Source of the DNA: Prochilodus magdalenae
Taxonomy: Eukaryota > Chordata > Actinopteri > Characiformes > Prochilodontidae
Direction: 5' to 3'
Assembly: GCA_024036415.1 (NCBI GenBank)
Contig: JAMWET010005499.1
Span: 424,001-488,000 of the forward strand
Length of the DNA stretch: 64,000 nucleotides
The position numbers and the translations under genes were made by a program. Below the pieces are notes generated by a model. The model searched no databases and had not been told where the DNA came from. It worked only from the letters and a program-made list of their open reading frames with translations. This document shows positions 12,911 through 27,173 of this stretch, one piece after another. Every line of letters begins with the position of its first letter. The stretch's first letter is position 1.

Positions 12911-13619
12911 TTATATATTTATAACTACATATAGAGTACTGCTGAAAAGCTAGTTAGCATTAGCATCCCATCCCAGATAACATCTGAGGAAAATCTTGAT
13001 CATTTAACGTAAGCTAAATTAGCAAGCTACAGACCCAACAAATCAGTCAACTACACCATTCTTCATGGACTTATTCATGACTCAGCAGAAGATGCAGAAT
13101 TATGACCAAATCAAATAATCAGTTAAGTACACAAAGAATGCAGATTTCTTCGCTCTACTTGACTGCACAGTCACATTTGAGAATGTCTTCTCATTCAGTC
13201 TGGAAAAAGCCATAGCTATCATAGCACCAAGCAACTTTACAAGAAACAAGTTTATACCTATTCATTCAATTTTATTTTTTTTTGCTCATGGAAACAACTA
13301 TGATATTGGCTAAACGTTTAGAATGTTAGACAGAATTTCTCAGTTTCAATGAGACAAAGTGATAAAAAATATAAAATATATTATTGCTATTATATCAATA
13401 ATATATCATAAAAAATATCAAACTACACCAGTCTTGTTATCGCAAATGATAAGAGCTTAGGGTTAAAACAGCACAGCAGTTTAATTTGTCTTTGCTCATA
13501 AGTTCCTGCTAATATGCAGCATTACCTCTTATGAAAGGTGTCAAGAGTAGCATACACAGCACAGCAGTAGCACAGTACTTCCATTACCCACACCTCCCAC
13601 CACACACCCCCCTTTCATA

Positions 13620-14110
13620 AAGAGACCTCATTGAAATCTGCCAGCACAGTCCATCACAGCATGTCTAATGCACATGCACCTAGGAGAGCATCGTTTATTT
13701 CCCATTGCAGCACAAGCTGTTAGAAGGCCGGCCATATCCCGCCGCGGTGGCTGCAGAGGCATGACACGGAGCCTGTTTCATCGTGCCCTCAACACACAGA
13801 AAACACCCTCTGAAAATGACTGGCTTTGTGTGCCACCAACGAAGAGCTGTCAAGCAAGACAATACCAGCGAAAACGAATCAATGGGCCTCGAGTCAAAGT
13901 GAGCGGGAGGGGAAGGGCCTAGAAACAAAAGAGAGGAGAAAGAGACAAACTGCGTTAATTAATTTTCCATCGGGGTGTGCGCGAAGGCATCGTGGCCAAG
14001 ACGAATGATCTCATTTGTAGTGAGAAGCTCAGAGGCGGAGGCAAACAAACCTGAACACCAACACAAAGCCTTCATCCAGGGATTTATCATGGCACAGCAG
14101 AAACCACGAT
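13620..14110. promoter_or_regulatory. Candidate conserved non-coding block
   Basis: Locally GC-rich, includes GGCCGGCCATATCCCGCCGCG and GCGTTAATTAATTTTCCATC. No repeat family recognised and no domain in any frame. Confidence 0.2.
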
Positions 14111-16678
14111 CAGGATATATACAAATGGGCACATCAACACTAGATGAAAGACAGCAACCAAAACAAAGCCTATAGATGTTTGAGGCATAGCTTTAATTCT
14201 TAGATATGAGATATAACATGCCCCTATGGATGCACCATTTGCACCAAAAACATGGAAATTCTAAAAGCAGGTGCTTCTGCTCAATAAAAAAGTGTTCTGG
14301 TTTCCACTTTCAGACTGTCAGATTTCTAGGGACGATTGATGTGTGGTAGGCCTACCACTTGATGCCACTTGAACCTACCTGACATGATAGAAGGGTCATA
14401 TTTCATTCTGACAAAAGGCTAGCTATGAGTTCATATCCATCCAGAGAACAAATCACAATCCAGCCAGCAGTCAGAGAAACAAAATGCTAATGTCACAGTC
14501 ATTAGGACATTAAGATTAACTACATTGTCACAGCAGAGAGGAGCTACAGGTCCATTAAATATATTTTTATGTATCTGCCACGCTCTTAATTTGCATAGCG
14601 TGAGTAATGAGACGGGGATAAACAAATAACGTGACGCTCTTGAATTTATCAAAGAGGTGTATGGTCCCAATGGACACTCCGTATGCACCAGTTTAATAGC
14701 CACTCATCGCCAAATGTGGCCTCATGAAACGCAACAAAAAAAGCCCGGTTATGGCTTTGAAGCTAATCAAGCACATAATTATAGGGTAAGCATAATTGGC
14801 AAGATGGCTTGAATGTGTGAGTTAAACGGATTTAGCTTGAAGATGACATCTACCCTAACATGCACCCCTGAGGCACGCCGCTCTTCCAGGCAATGTCAGC
14901 ACCTCACATCTGTCAGATTCAGCACAAAGACGTAACAGACTTTCAAACCACTACACTCCATAGCTCTCGGACTGAGGGGAAAACTCAACCACAGGCAGTT
15001 AGCAAAAGTGCAGTAAGGGGAGAGCTGTATTTATAAAAACTTGTCAAGCAAGGACAAGTTGACGCACCTCACGCCTGACTAACTGACCTTCATAGTAGGA
15101 TACAGCACTGTATTTTCCTCTCGTTTATCAGACAGCAGGGTTTGCGTGTGTATGTGCATGTGTGTAAGACAGAGAGAGTGCCGGGGCCATGCACAGTTGG
15201 TGAGCGGACGCGAGCTCCCAGAGCCAGCTGCTGGGGAAGAGTGGGCCTGCTGAAGGCATCTGTTCCGGGTGCTTCCATGGGGCACCATCCACAGCCAAGA
15301 ACGCTGCCGTGCTGGAAATTGAAGCCAGAGCATCATATTGACACCTGTTCAGTGAATTATTAATGTTTGTAAAGGCCGTTTCAGAAGGTGTTTGTGCACA
15401 CGTGTGGGAGCGGTGTTAGATGATCCGTCAAAACAGCTTTAAAAAACCTTTACAATGCCTTCCTGAATATTATCCACTGGAGAGTAAAGATAAGAAACCT
15501 ACAAAAAAACAATTAACCTCCTCTTCCAAAATAGAAAAAGAAAGAAACTTCTGTCTATTTTGTCCGAGTACCAAAAGACTGTACAGACCAGACTGTAGAG
15601 ACTCCATTAAGGAATAACATAAAGACGAGAAGATTACACAGCAACAACAGAGAAGCAAAACGGCAGACGTCTTCATCAATAACTTCAGTGCTCCTGATTT
15701 TGTTTACTAATGTCATCAAATACAGTATAATCACCATCACGCTGTATGCAGAACACACTGACCTTCCAATACTAGAGCTCCGCTTTCAACTAACAGCACT
15801 GCAGCATCTGGTTCTTGCTGTAATAGAGAGAGCAGTGTGTCAATGGGCTTTATATGACCTTCAGACGTTCCCCTGGCTCCTCTGTGAAGGAGGATTTGCA
15901 TATTTACTAATATACTTGCCATGAAAGCTACTAACAAAAGTGGCACAAAAGCCAGTTAACACAACCTCACTTGTTTTCATGGGTAAATCCAAGTAGTCTC
16001 TAATATTGTAATATCTATCACAGCATATGTGAAATGAAAATGGGACAGATCCTCCATCACGTCGCTCATGCGTATAGTAAGCACCATTTGATCAAATGAC
16101 TGAAGGGGCTTGTTCTGAAGCCCAGACAAGAAATATAGCAGCAAACCATATAGGAAGTCCAGTCATGCAGATTTGATTTGGATCATGTGATCATGTTTCA
16201 CTGGGTCTTGCCTGTCTTCATTCTCTGCCATATGAATGAGCAATATAACACTAAGCCTCGTTTGCAAACGCATTGCGCTAGTGTAAGGCCTGAAACCGAC
16301 CCCTTCTAAACTATCCGAGCAAATACTAACACAAACCATCCAGCAGATAAAAAACAAATCCTACAAGCTATGCAAGAGCCTGAGACGCGAGTCCTTTCCA
16401 GTACGTTAGGTTATGAGACTGGATGGCCCTAGGCACATGCCCCTAATATCCAAAAGGATTATCAGCTAGCAGCAGCAGCAGCTTGGTTTCAATGATGTGC
16501 TACAGATGGACAATGGGCTTTGATACTGTAGACAGCAGCAGATCGCCTGGGGGGAGAGGAATCAATATCAGCTGGAGGTTGATAACATGGTGCCATTGAC
16601 TTCTGATTATCGCCCACTGCTCAACCACAACACCAACGGGTTTTATTCCTCCAAAACACACACGCACACCTACACATG

Positions 16679-16684
<6 letters not shown>

Positions 16685-16711
<27 letters not shown>
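16685..16711. repeat. (CA)n microsatellite
   Basis: Thirteen CA units preceded by degenerate CACGCACACC steps. Confidence 0.9.
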
Positions 16712-17987
16712 TATTATCTTTTTTGTTTGCAGAGCCTAATAGTAAGGATTTAAGGACACTATTTTGCACAGTATTGCAGGAATGGTCTGAGGTTGCTTTC
16801 AGGAAGTGGAGCACGCCAAAATATCCCATGCCTGAATGTGGATTATGTGAGCTCTGCTTGTTTCATGGGAGATCATGCTGTTTCTGCTGCAGATTTTTCT
16901 ATGAATAATCTATGGAGTTAAAGAAGAGTAAATTAAAAGTTATATGTTAAAAATCATGTAGCATTTTTTTTTGACGCACCATAAGGCTTAGTTTCTTAAG
17001 TCTGTCTATGGTGATACACAATGTGGTAATGAACTTTCTGCACCCAACACTGTTCATGAAGATCATGTCCAATTTGTCTGTTGTGCAAACGTACCACAAG
17101 TTCACAGGTCAGATACAGTTCTTCTGCAGAGTCTACTCCGTCTGAACGCAGCCTAATTTCATATGAAACTCATAATCTGATAGTTGTCTTCAATGCCCAA
17201 CAGTATCCTGAAAGCATTCCAGTTCCAAATCTGCTTGACTGTGGTGCAACAATGGGTCTATAAAAAGAAACAACGCTGACTCTATACTTGGACCACAGTT
17301 GGGGCTTCTGATAAAGCCAATTCTTATCAAATCACAGCAAGTCCCACAAAGAGAAAGAAAATCCTTATCTTCAGAGGCATCTTTTAAGCAACAGTCCATG
17401 CGGCCCAGCACTACCGTGTTTGTGACTTTGACTAGCAAAGCTATATCTCACAGTTCCATCTGGCAGGTCTTTCAAGAGTGACAGACCAAAAGGCTGTCAG
17501 GCTGCTCCTGCACCAGTGGCTGTCTGAATAATGCCTGCCTTGTGGAATAACTAGGATTCAGTCGAGATTCGCACAAGCTCCGTAGCCTTCACATGTCAAG
17601 CTGAGTTTTGCGTTTGAACAGTATATTAATTCTGAAGGAGACAAATATGCTTGTGCAGTCTTCTTGGCGGCGACGGGACAGACCATCAGCTCTCCTTTCT
17701 TCTGCTATCTGCCGGTGCGATGAATCGTCCTGGGTGGATTATGTACCCCTCCCTTTTTTATTTGAACTGGTGCGGAGGTTGAAGTCAGTGGGGCAGCAGT
17801 GGAGGAATAGGACTGGAGGGATTGATTTCGCTTTAGTGGGGAAGCCTTGCAGTGCTAGGCCACTGACTGGAAAGTAAAAATGAACACATTTACTCTGTGA
17901 TGGAGTCCACAAAGGCCAGAATGATGATTGTTTCTATGCCAGTAATAATAAAGATGACTGTAATGGTGTTGATGGTGGTGGCAATGA

Positions 17988-18033
17988 TCACGATAATGAT
18001 GATAATGATGATGATGATGATAATGATGATGAC
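17988..18033. repeat. (GAT)n microsatellite
   Basis: Interrupted GAT/AAT triplets. The His-rich minus-strand frame across it (poly-His at 17990-18035) is low-complexity and not a gene. Confidence 0.85.
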
Positions 18034-21000
18034 AGCCGGGAGTGAATGGTTTTAGGAACTGTGAAAGGGCCAATAAACAGTCCGTGGTACACCAAACCCT
18101 GACTCTGTCTACCTGCTGCCGTACTTTGACAAAACTCATATCAATTTAGACAAGAAGCATGTGAGAGAATCATCACTCGGTACAAAGAACAGGTAATTAA
18201 AAGTGAGTCTACTGTGTAAAAAAAAAAACAGTAAGTGAGGAGATTTTACAGACGTGTTCTGCATTTTATTAATAATCGAAGAATTTTCGCCTCACACCTT
18301 TCAAGACCAGAAGAAGGATACAATGATAAAACCAAAAATGTGACAGCAATTGTTGCGGACAGGAGATACAAGAGAGAGCAGCACATCTGTCCCACCAGCA
18401 ACCTGCCATACAGCTACTGCAACACCTTCACTCAGCAGAACTGTTTGATGTGAGAGCACATGCATGAATATCATATCAAAGTAGAACCAATTACATCATC
18501 ATAATACATGACATGTCAGGACCACATCCCGGTGAATTAAGTTAAAAGGACAGTGTCAATCAGGAAAAGCAATTTACAGTTCAAAATAGTCACTTGGGCT
18601 TGACCTGTGTACGAAAGCTCCATCCTATATGCTGCATTTCTTAAAACATCAGGCGCAGCTTTGTGAATATCAATGAAAAGGACAGTGGGTGATGTGCAGT
18701 TCAGGTAGCAGTGCACTGTGGACCCAACTGTCTCTCTCTCTAACCTCAACTGTAAATGATTCAGAGTATCAGATGTTTTTTTTCCCCTGGATGCAGTGCA
18801 ATTCCCACTGCCCTGCCCCCCTGCTTTTTTCAAGGGAAGTCTTCAAGGAAACGAGGACACAGCCTAGACTAATATCTGAATGTAGGTTAAGTAATTAGTT
18901 GGACTAAAGCCTGCGTTCCTTGCAGAGATGGCGGATAAATTCTTGGCACTTCAGTCTAAACATTCCTTAGACCCTGCTTCTGGGACCACAGCTATTCACA
19001 TTCCATTGTTCCACAGCTTGGGTTGAATAGTATCATGCTTTAACCAGTCTTAATCTATTGACCCATTTAGCTGACCAAAGATCCTGTGACCGTGGACGTA
19101 GCACAAAGGTCAATGTCAAATGTTATGTATTTGTTAGCTGATGACGCTGACCAACACATATGGGCAAACAGATAACAGTAAACAATTGGGATGGTCAGTG
19201 TTTCTTCCTGATTAATTGCAGGGTAACCCATTGACCCCGGCGACTCTTACGGCCTACATTGACAAGACTGCATGGCAGGCATGGGAGTCAGGAGCTTCTC
19301 TGCTTATTGACCAGTACTGGACAAGAGCCCACAGCATTGATTCCAATATGGCTCTCCCAGGACCCATTCAAAGGACTGATGGGACTGCTGAAAATAGCAG
19401 CCTCTGGAGAAGGGGGTGCGTATTAAACAGATGCTATAATGGATTGCTTGAGGAAAGAGTGAGAAGCAGCACAGAGCATAGCCTCAAGGGTCTGAAGTCA
19501 GCTTTTTTTAAAGCGCACACTGCCATTTATAGCTGGGATCTGAAAGTATTTTCTGACCCACAGGTTCTTCTTTATAGAAACAAAGAGCAATATCCACAAT
19601 CCAGGTCAGATGTTGCTGAGTATTAAGGCAGAGGTTGTCAATTTGTTGAGATCAGTAGGAGAAAGCACCAGCCAATGTCGTCGCCATCTGTCGTGAGAAA
19701 CCCCACACAGGTAGGCCCTCGGCAGACAGATGACAGCAGATTAAAAATAGAGAAACAGAGTACGAGTAAGCATAAAATTAGTCTGCTCTTCTAATGAATC
19801 CTGAATCAATAGCATTCCAATCAGAGGACAGCCTGCTGGGGAGCCAGCTGTAAAGCACACACACACTTTCATTTAACACCCGCACACTCTGCATATTAAA
19901 TCTCGTGGTTTAGAGGTCTGCAATTCCACCCCTTCAACAGAAGGGGAAACCGACAGCAAGATAAATTTTATAAAGATTAATCAAGCATCTGTGAAGCCTG
20001 TATTAAATATACCTCTGACAGCTTAGCTGGAAGGCGTATTTTTCATTTTGGGGACTGTCAAATTCAGGAGAGCAGCAAGTCCGACAGAAAGCGCTAAAAC
20101 TTTTTTTTTTACCTCCAGTGAAAATCACCTGGTCGTTAAACAGGGTTTTGATCGATCGCCGGAAAATAACGACGGCAAGCGGCGCGATAAATCTTCTCGA
20201 CTTCATATTAGATCTGAAGGCTGAGGGTGAAGGGCAGCAGAACCGCAGCTTTCATCACTGGAAGGTGACAGGTGAAGCTAGTGTGAGCAAAAGAGCAAAG
20301 CTTCACTCTCCTGTCAAGCAGTCTCTCTCATACACTCAAACACAACAGTGCACGGCAAACACTTACATTCTGAATGACTGTTATCAATGGCTTCTACTGT
20401 TCTTGCCACTCCCAAGGTATAGTTATTTTTCTACAACAGAACATGGGGTACAGTTCAGGATGAGAGCTAAAATAATGGCTGTCTGTAGCGGAAAACCAAT
20501 TTCTCATGAAAGCACATTTTAAGTTGAGCAGGGGAACCGAATGCATTTCTTTACAACCCTATTGAGGGACTGGTGATTTGGGGAAAATTGAAAAAGCAAT
20601 GTAGTCCTGATGGAAGCATGAATGAATTTCTTTATTGATCACAATCTTCGGGAGCTACAGCACATATTTCCTCTAAAACAGTAACTGAATTTTTCTTCCC
20701 CCGAACAAAACGACCTCTCACTTCCTATCCTCCAACACGCACCTCACCCTCTCATCCCTTCTGGAAATAGTTAAATTCAACCCTATATCAATATACATCT
20801 AATACCGGAGGATTTGGTTGGGAGGAGAAGGGTAGGCAGCAGGACAGAAGGTTAAACCCCCACAACCTCATATCCGCTTTTTAGGAGAGAAACATTGCAC
20901 CACTGTTATTGTGTGCAAAGGTGCAAAGGGGCCAACAAGGGGAGAATGACGCTGCCTTAAAGGGACAGCTGTACTGTACAAGGCTAACACTGCCAGCAAG

Positions 21001-22829
21001 AAATGGAAGTTTGTGTTGTCAGTAGGCACTCCAACTTATTAGCAACACATGCTTTGCACTTTAATCATGTTAAGGCACTCGTGTTTCCAAGTAAAGCAAA
21101 GTATATATAACGCAACATTGCCTATTGACAAGTATTCACAGTATATTATCTTTCGGTGATGAAACATAATGGATATCTGAACACTGATTTTAGTATTCCC
21201 ATTCTGGCACCTTCGACAGTTAACTGGAGTACCTGTGCACATTCCTATTTACCTGTTAGCATGATGTCACACTCGATGTCAGGGCCATCTTCTACTCGCT
21301 ATTCTATCCCTTTAACATGGACACCGTTTTCACTGGCGGCTACGTCCGGTTCCTTGCACAAGTTGCAGCGAGGACTTATGTGAATGTCATCAGTTAGACT
21401 AGAGAGTGGAAAAGCAGACGGACAAGTAGAGGAGAGGATATCCAGGGCCCTGAGGCAGCGAAAGAGGAGAAGGCAGCCCCCGGAGCGATGAGGAGATAAG
21501 GGTCTTCGCATGGGCTGAGATGACTTCTGCTTTCACACTCATCAGAGCTCGGAGAGGCCAGAGGGTCAGCTGCCCTAATAGCACTGCCAGACACAGACCG
21601 ACTGATGGGCAAATGACTCAGTAATAAACGTTGTCATATACTGAACACAAGACATAGAAGAAGCATTGTATTATGATTTGGGCTCGGCAATGAATCTAGC
21701 ACTATAAGAAAAGCCTTTTCATTTTTTCAAAGCTAAATAAATGTCTGACACTTAAAACACCACATATGAAGACTACCCAGATCCAGCATTTTACTCTTTT
21801 ACCTTTTATATTTGAAAGGATACTGACATTATTAGGGATCTAACAATACCAGTTTTTCAGACTGAATAATGATTTACCCAAATTCAATAGTAATTGTAAA
21901 CGAGTGCAATGTGCCTTAACCGTTAAATTGTTTAAATTTAGCTGATTAAAATTATTTGCCAGATAGACTGATAGATAGATGATACGTCACTCATTCATTA
22001 CTCTGGCCATTCGGAGTCTGCCACCTGTCTTTAAAAGGATTTAAACAGATGTAGCATGTATACAGTTGCTCAAAATAACATGAGTGCGAGTGAGTAGCTC
22101 GGCTAACCACACTGTGGAGGTACACAGCAAGACAATACAATCTCTTTTCAGCTTATGTTACAAAAAGTTTAAAATCAGTGTATTGACATTTATACATCGC
22201 TATTATATTCTGTTAGGCAGAGTTATTTTATTTGGCTCTGTTTCACTTTTTGTGTCTCCTCCCATATTGGTGAAGTGGTTTAGACGTTTTCACTGTCGTG
22301 TCTCTACCCTTATTGCTGAAGTGTCCGTAAATGTGACCATTTGTGTTTAAAAATGGACTGAAATCACACAGTGTATATTTCAGGTAGGAATATATTAAGG
22401 CAAATTGTTTGAACTTATTCTACATGTGTTCGACTGCCACAGCATTAGTTGCTGTCTGGGTGACCAGACATTCCTTCCCTGCCGGCTTAAGTTAGCGTTG
22501 CAGTATATACTCGGCTTGCATCACATAGGTAACAGTCTGTTGATATGTGTACATTTTTGCCAGTACAAGTATGTGTATATGGCCCTGGTGCTCATGAAAA
22601 CTGGGAAAAATAACATTTTTGAGCATGACAACTGAATATAACAACATTAATAATATCCTAAGAAGAAAGCCTTGAGTTGATAGAGGAAGATCAGCCAAGC
22701 GTAAAGTCAAACCTCTCCAGACTTCAATTCAAAGTTCCTCTCTGGAAACCCCTCAAGTCATCAATTATTGAGTCACTACAACGAAAGGCTGCAGATTAAG
22801 TGAGCCTGAACTCCAGACTAATTGCTTAA

Positions 22830-23470
22830 ATGAAGCATTTCACTTAAAGGAAACTGGAATGCCCATGGCAGCTGCTCTCCCTCAACTGCTCGCATAATAG
22901 TCGGACTAGGGATGGCCAAAGAGCTGGACACACAGATGCAAAAAGGGAAATAGCTGTGGAACAGAGCAACCACATGCCCACTCACACACACACACACACT
23001 CCTGACCTCCCTGTACAAGGCCCCAAGCCTGGCAGTCCACCTCTCTGAACGATAGATAATTCCATAGCTTTTTACTCACTACCAAGGGCAGCCTCAGATT
23101 CTTTCCCTTACCGGCGGCCTGTAATTACAAATCCTTTATTTGATTGTTCATTAAGTTGAACCCTCCCCTGGAAATTGCAACGTGCACCCAGTTATTAGTG
23201 GTTCCAGACATTTCTTCTCTTGCATGTGTGTTTTTTCCCCTCCAGCGTGTGCCTTTGCAAAAATACAGCAGTCTGTGTGATGAGAGAGCATGAGATGGTG
23301 GAGACCTTGTTTTAATGGTTGTCCTGGCAGAAGTGCAAGACGGAGAAAAAAGGGGCGGAAAGAAACCTACAGCCTGTCAGGAGGGAAATTATGTCAGTAC
23401 TGGCAAAGCAAGGCCCTCTATTATTACCTTATTATTCTTGATAATTATTATCCTTATTAGCATGATCTAA
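22830..23470. promoter_or_regulatory. Candidate conserved non-coding block
   Basis: Even composition, with words such as GCGGCCTGTAATTACAAATC, TTTGATTGTTCATTAAGTTG and TATTATTACCTTATTATTC. No credible frame. Looks unlike the decayed repeats around it. Confidence 0.25.
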
Positions 23471-25464
23471 CGCTACATGCACTTGTTTTGAACAACCGAA
23501 AGAAGGTTTCACTGCTACAGACAGAAAGAGAAATTGGGTAGGAATAGCAAATGCAGGTTGTATGTCTAAATTTGTTGCTCATTTTCTTCCTTTCTTTTTT
23601 GTGAGACACTTCTACAGCTTTTTTCCCCTCTGCACTTGAAAGTAATCCTGCTTTTCCAAGCTCTTCAGAAAGCCAGAGGCATTTCCACAATTAAGGATTC
23701 TCTGTTTAGAGAGGCAATACTTGTTTCCAAGCTGACAGAGCATTTCCAATAGCTAAGTAGGTGACGAAATACACCTTTTACTTTCTAGTCAAGGAGGGAG
23801 GAGTCTTAGCCTCAGATGCTCCTCCAATAGCAGATTCCATTTGCACACAAGTCCTGAGGTTTAGTAATCCGCATTTTGATCATTTATCCGCCTGTCCCTG
23901 TAAGCACACTTTTGTGCAGAATTTGTTTATCATTCTGACAGGAAACAATGCTTTGTTTTCCAGCTGAAATTTTAGTCAGCCACAGCAAACAGCTGCCTGC
24001 ACTGGACATTGTGACAAAAATGCTCCCTTCAGAGCTAAATATATATCTGTGAGATTTTCGCAATTGCCTCCCCCTGCACGCCATGCCAAAACAGCAGGCT
24101 GTGATTGCCCGCTTGGTTTATTAGTCAAACAGATTTTGGTCAGTTTATGCGTGAAAAGTACCAGACTCTCTACCGATAGCCAGAAGTCTGGCTTGTGAGA
24201 CTAGGGAGAGAAAAGACGTCAACTCATTAACTCATAACAGCGTAAACCAATGTGGCAGAAAAGTTTCCAACTGAGAGAAAATTTTTGCCAGTTTGGTCAG
24301 AGTAAACCCCGCATATTATTCCAAATATTATACAAAATTATAACCCTCGTTATACAAAGCCATTTTCTTTTTTAGCATGATCTACTAATAGATGCACTTG
24401 CAAGGCCAAATACCTAATCAGCTGGTTTAACCATTTCTACAGCTATTCTGCATCTCTGAACATAAACTTGAGTTTCTCAGTTATTCGGCTATACTGGGGC
24501 ATTCCCTCAAGCGAGCATCCAGTATTTTAATGTTGAGCGAAAACTAAAATGTCTTCAACCCAACAGAGCACTTCCAAGCTCTGGGAAACTCCCAGTAAAC
24601 TTGGGTCTCAGAAGTCCTGTCAACAGATGTTAGTTTCAAGAGGAGGAACAAAGGAAAGGGGCCGGGTTCTGGCAGATCTGGAGACACTTCACTGAAAGAG
24701 AAAGCAAGGCCAGGTCCAAGTGTGGGAGAGAGAGTGAGCAGGCAGGACCCACGTGCATAATCCTTCCCAGAAAAGAAGCACTGGCCTAAGATCTGTTTTC
24801 ACCTTTTATACACTAATGAACGCAGCTACAGAGCTGCCCTTAGATTAGTGTTCTAAAGCAGCACACATATGGGATATCGCTGCTCTCTGCCTTACCCATA
24901 TGCAGGAGCCTAGCCCACGGCTTCAAAGAGAAGTTGGAGGGGGTGAGTCTCAAACCACCCGTAGCATTGGATATAGATGCAGTTCCTCCCCGTCAACAGT
25001 ATCACCAGACTTTTACACGCCTAACATACATTTACACTGCGAGGGACACAACATTACATTATTGTTACATTATGTACATTAAGCTTCACTTTCAAGATGG
25101 CAGAAACTGACCTCATGCATGCCACAGTGATAATTAATTTCAATTGAATAATTATGCAGTTTAGTTCCTCATGATTAGTATTCACAGCACACTAGGTGGG
25201 GTACATGAAAGCACTTGATGTAGATGTACACCTTTTACTCACAAGGTAGCATTAGTCTAGCCATTCACTTATAACATCAAACAAACAAATGGACAAAAAT
25301 GACAAACCAGCCATTGTAAGCAATGTCTTGTTGTGATAACCCAAAACATCAAGGGAAAAATTGCTTTTGTAGTCAACCTTAGCAAGTTTCATTTGTTGAA
25401 TCAACTCAGAAATGTTTGTTCATCCAATGTAAGGTTGCAAATAACTAAAAAAAGAAAAACTTAA

Positions 25465-25842
25465 CCTACATTATATTCATCGCATTTGGTAGACACACTT
25501 ATTCAGAACAGCATTAATCAGACACACTTATCCATAATGTCAGAGCTAGGGGTCTTTCTCAGGGACACTTACTTACTTACAGTATAAAGGGCTTGCATGG
25601 CTATGGACAGATGTGTTATCCACATCATGTCTGATAAAGTATAAAGTAAATACCTGTCTTTAAATTTCATCAGATAATGGGAGTACGCAAGACCACTGGC
25701 CTCTACCCAACAAACAGAGGTTTGATTCTTTGCTTTGAAAGGAAACAAAAATCCTTGGGCAAGCCTGCTAATGCCATGTTAGCCACCTCTGTAAAATGAT
25801 TACTCTGGATGAGACAGTCCGCCAACAACTGTAAATGTAATG
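25465..25842. repeat. Teleost repeat pair (GCATTTGGTAGACACACTTATTC ... GTAAATGTAATG)
   Basis: 25465-25640 has TCATCGCATTTGGTAGACAC and TCTTTCTCAGGGACACTTAC. 25675-25842 has CCTTGGGCAAGCCTGCTAA and GGATGAGACAGTCCGCCAAC with GTAAATGTAATG. These are the head and tail words of common fish SINE/LINE repeats, here diverged. Confidence 0.55.
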
Positions 25843-26520
25843 TAGACTAGGTTTCCCTTCTAAAGAAAATAGGTTTTTTTGGCAGCCCCTCATTGGCTGA
25901 ACAAAAAAAGTGTTTAAAAAAACTTTAAACAAATTAACCTTAGCAAGGATGTCTGCAAAAGCAGCTGGTGAGGAAAATCTTCATGCATCATGTTGCCTTG
26001 AAAATAAGCTCTCCTTCAGGTTCTTTTTTACTATGTAGAGAGTGAAAAGAGCCAAGAGTTTGAGAAAAACAGAACAAGAGATTTCTAGCCCTAGCCAACA
26101 TCAGCTAACACTTCTAGCCCTGATGGACATACATCTGCACTATATCAGATGTCTCAGTCCCATTTCTGACAATATGTCCATGTGACAAAGTCCAATGTCG
26201 CAAAATATTCAAATTAAAACATGCTATGACTTTTCCATGATGTACAATAACTACACTAAGGCATTGCCCAAAACATAGTCAAGCCATCATTAATGGTTAT
26301 TTAAAAGTTGCTGAAGGAAAAGACAGGTCATGTGTGCTGTTAGAGATGCTTTAGTCACCTCTGCAGGCTGAGGCAGAGCAGTCCGTATGGAGTGGATGAA
26401 CTAGGCACTCGCCTGCTGCTGCTATGCTGAGGCAGCAATGAGATCTGGCTCCAAAGGAGCTGGAGCAGATGTTCCAGTGTGTAGTGTACGCAGCTGCACT
26501 ATTTCCACCTTCCTACACTT

Positions 26521-26538
26521 CCACACACACAGACATAG

Positions 26539-26602
<64 letters not shown>

Positions 26603-26630
26603 ACACACATATACATATATATATACATAT
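26521..26630. repeat. (CA)n microsatellite grading into (TA)n
   Basis: About 80 bases of CA with ATA interruptions, then ATATACATATATATATACAT. Opposite-strand ORFs of Cys-Val repeats here are artefacts. Confidence 0.95.
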
Positions 26631-27136
26631 AATGCATGACCTCACCACACACGCACAGCCCTCATCTCCGCAGTTAACATACCTCGTCTCTTGTTTCAAA
26701 CCAATTAGGGCTGCTCCTTTGCCAGCCAGAGTCGAGCCAATTAGAGAAAGGTAGTGAAGAGAAGGTGTTTGGAGGAAGCAGATCATGCCAGCGTGCCCTT
26801 TCTGGCAACTTCTCAGCCCACTCAATGCTTGATTGGCTGTGCACTACAAGGGAAATGCAGTGTAAACTGCTTGGATTCAAAGTCATGTTAACCTGCTTCA
26901 CAGAGACATGAACAAAACAAAGAACTGATATAATAGTACACTGCTTGATGTAGCACTCCAACTAGTCCAAACCAACTGTGTAAAATCTGGACATTATTCT
27001 TCAGTTTGAATGTCAGTTGCCATAACGGAAGCATCATTTCCTGTTAATGCACTTGAGAGTAATGATGTATGAGGATATCAAAATCATATCTACATTGAAC
27101 AGGAATGGCTTGAAAAAAAATGGAAACAGGCAACAG

Positions 27137-27173
27137 AATGATGTTTAAATTTGTTAAATATTTAAACATCATT
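27137..27173. repeat. Perfect 14-base inverted repeat with 9-base loop
   Basis: AATGATGTTTAAAT at 27137-27150 and its exact reverse complement at 27160-27173. AT-rich; could extrude as a cruciform or be a MITE remnant. Confidence 0.8.

Noticed and set aside
17855..18139. His-rich minus-strand ORF that looks metal-binding
   Set aside because: Encoded by an interrupted (GAT)n repeat; no conserved context.
21299..21511. Minus-strand ORF with CNLCKEPDV segment
   Set aside because: The two cysteines hinted at a zinc site but no family was recognised and no splice signals fit.
26422..26825. ORFs rich in Cys-Val or His-Thr
   Set aside because: Products of the (CA)n/(TA)n microsatellite.
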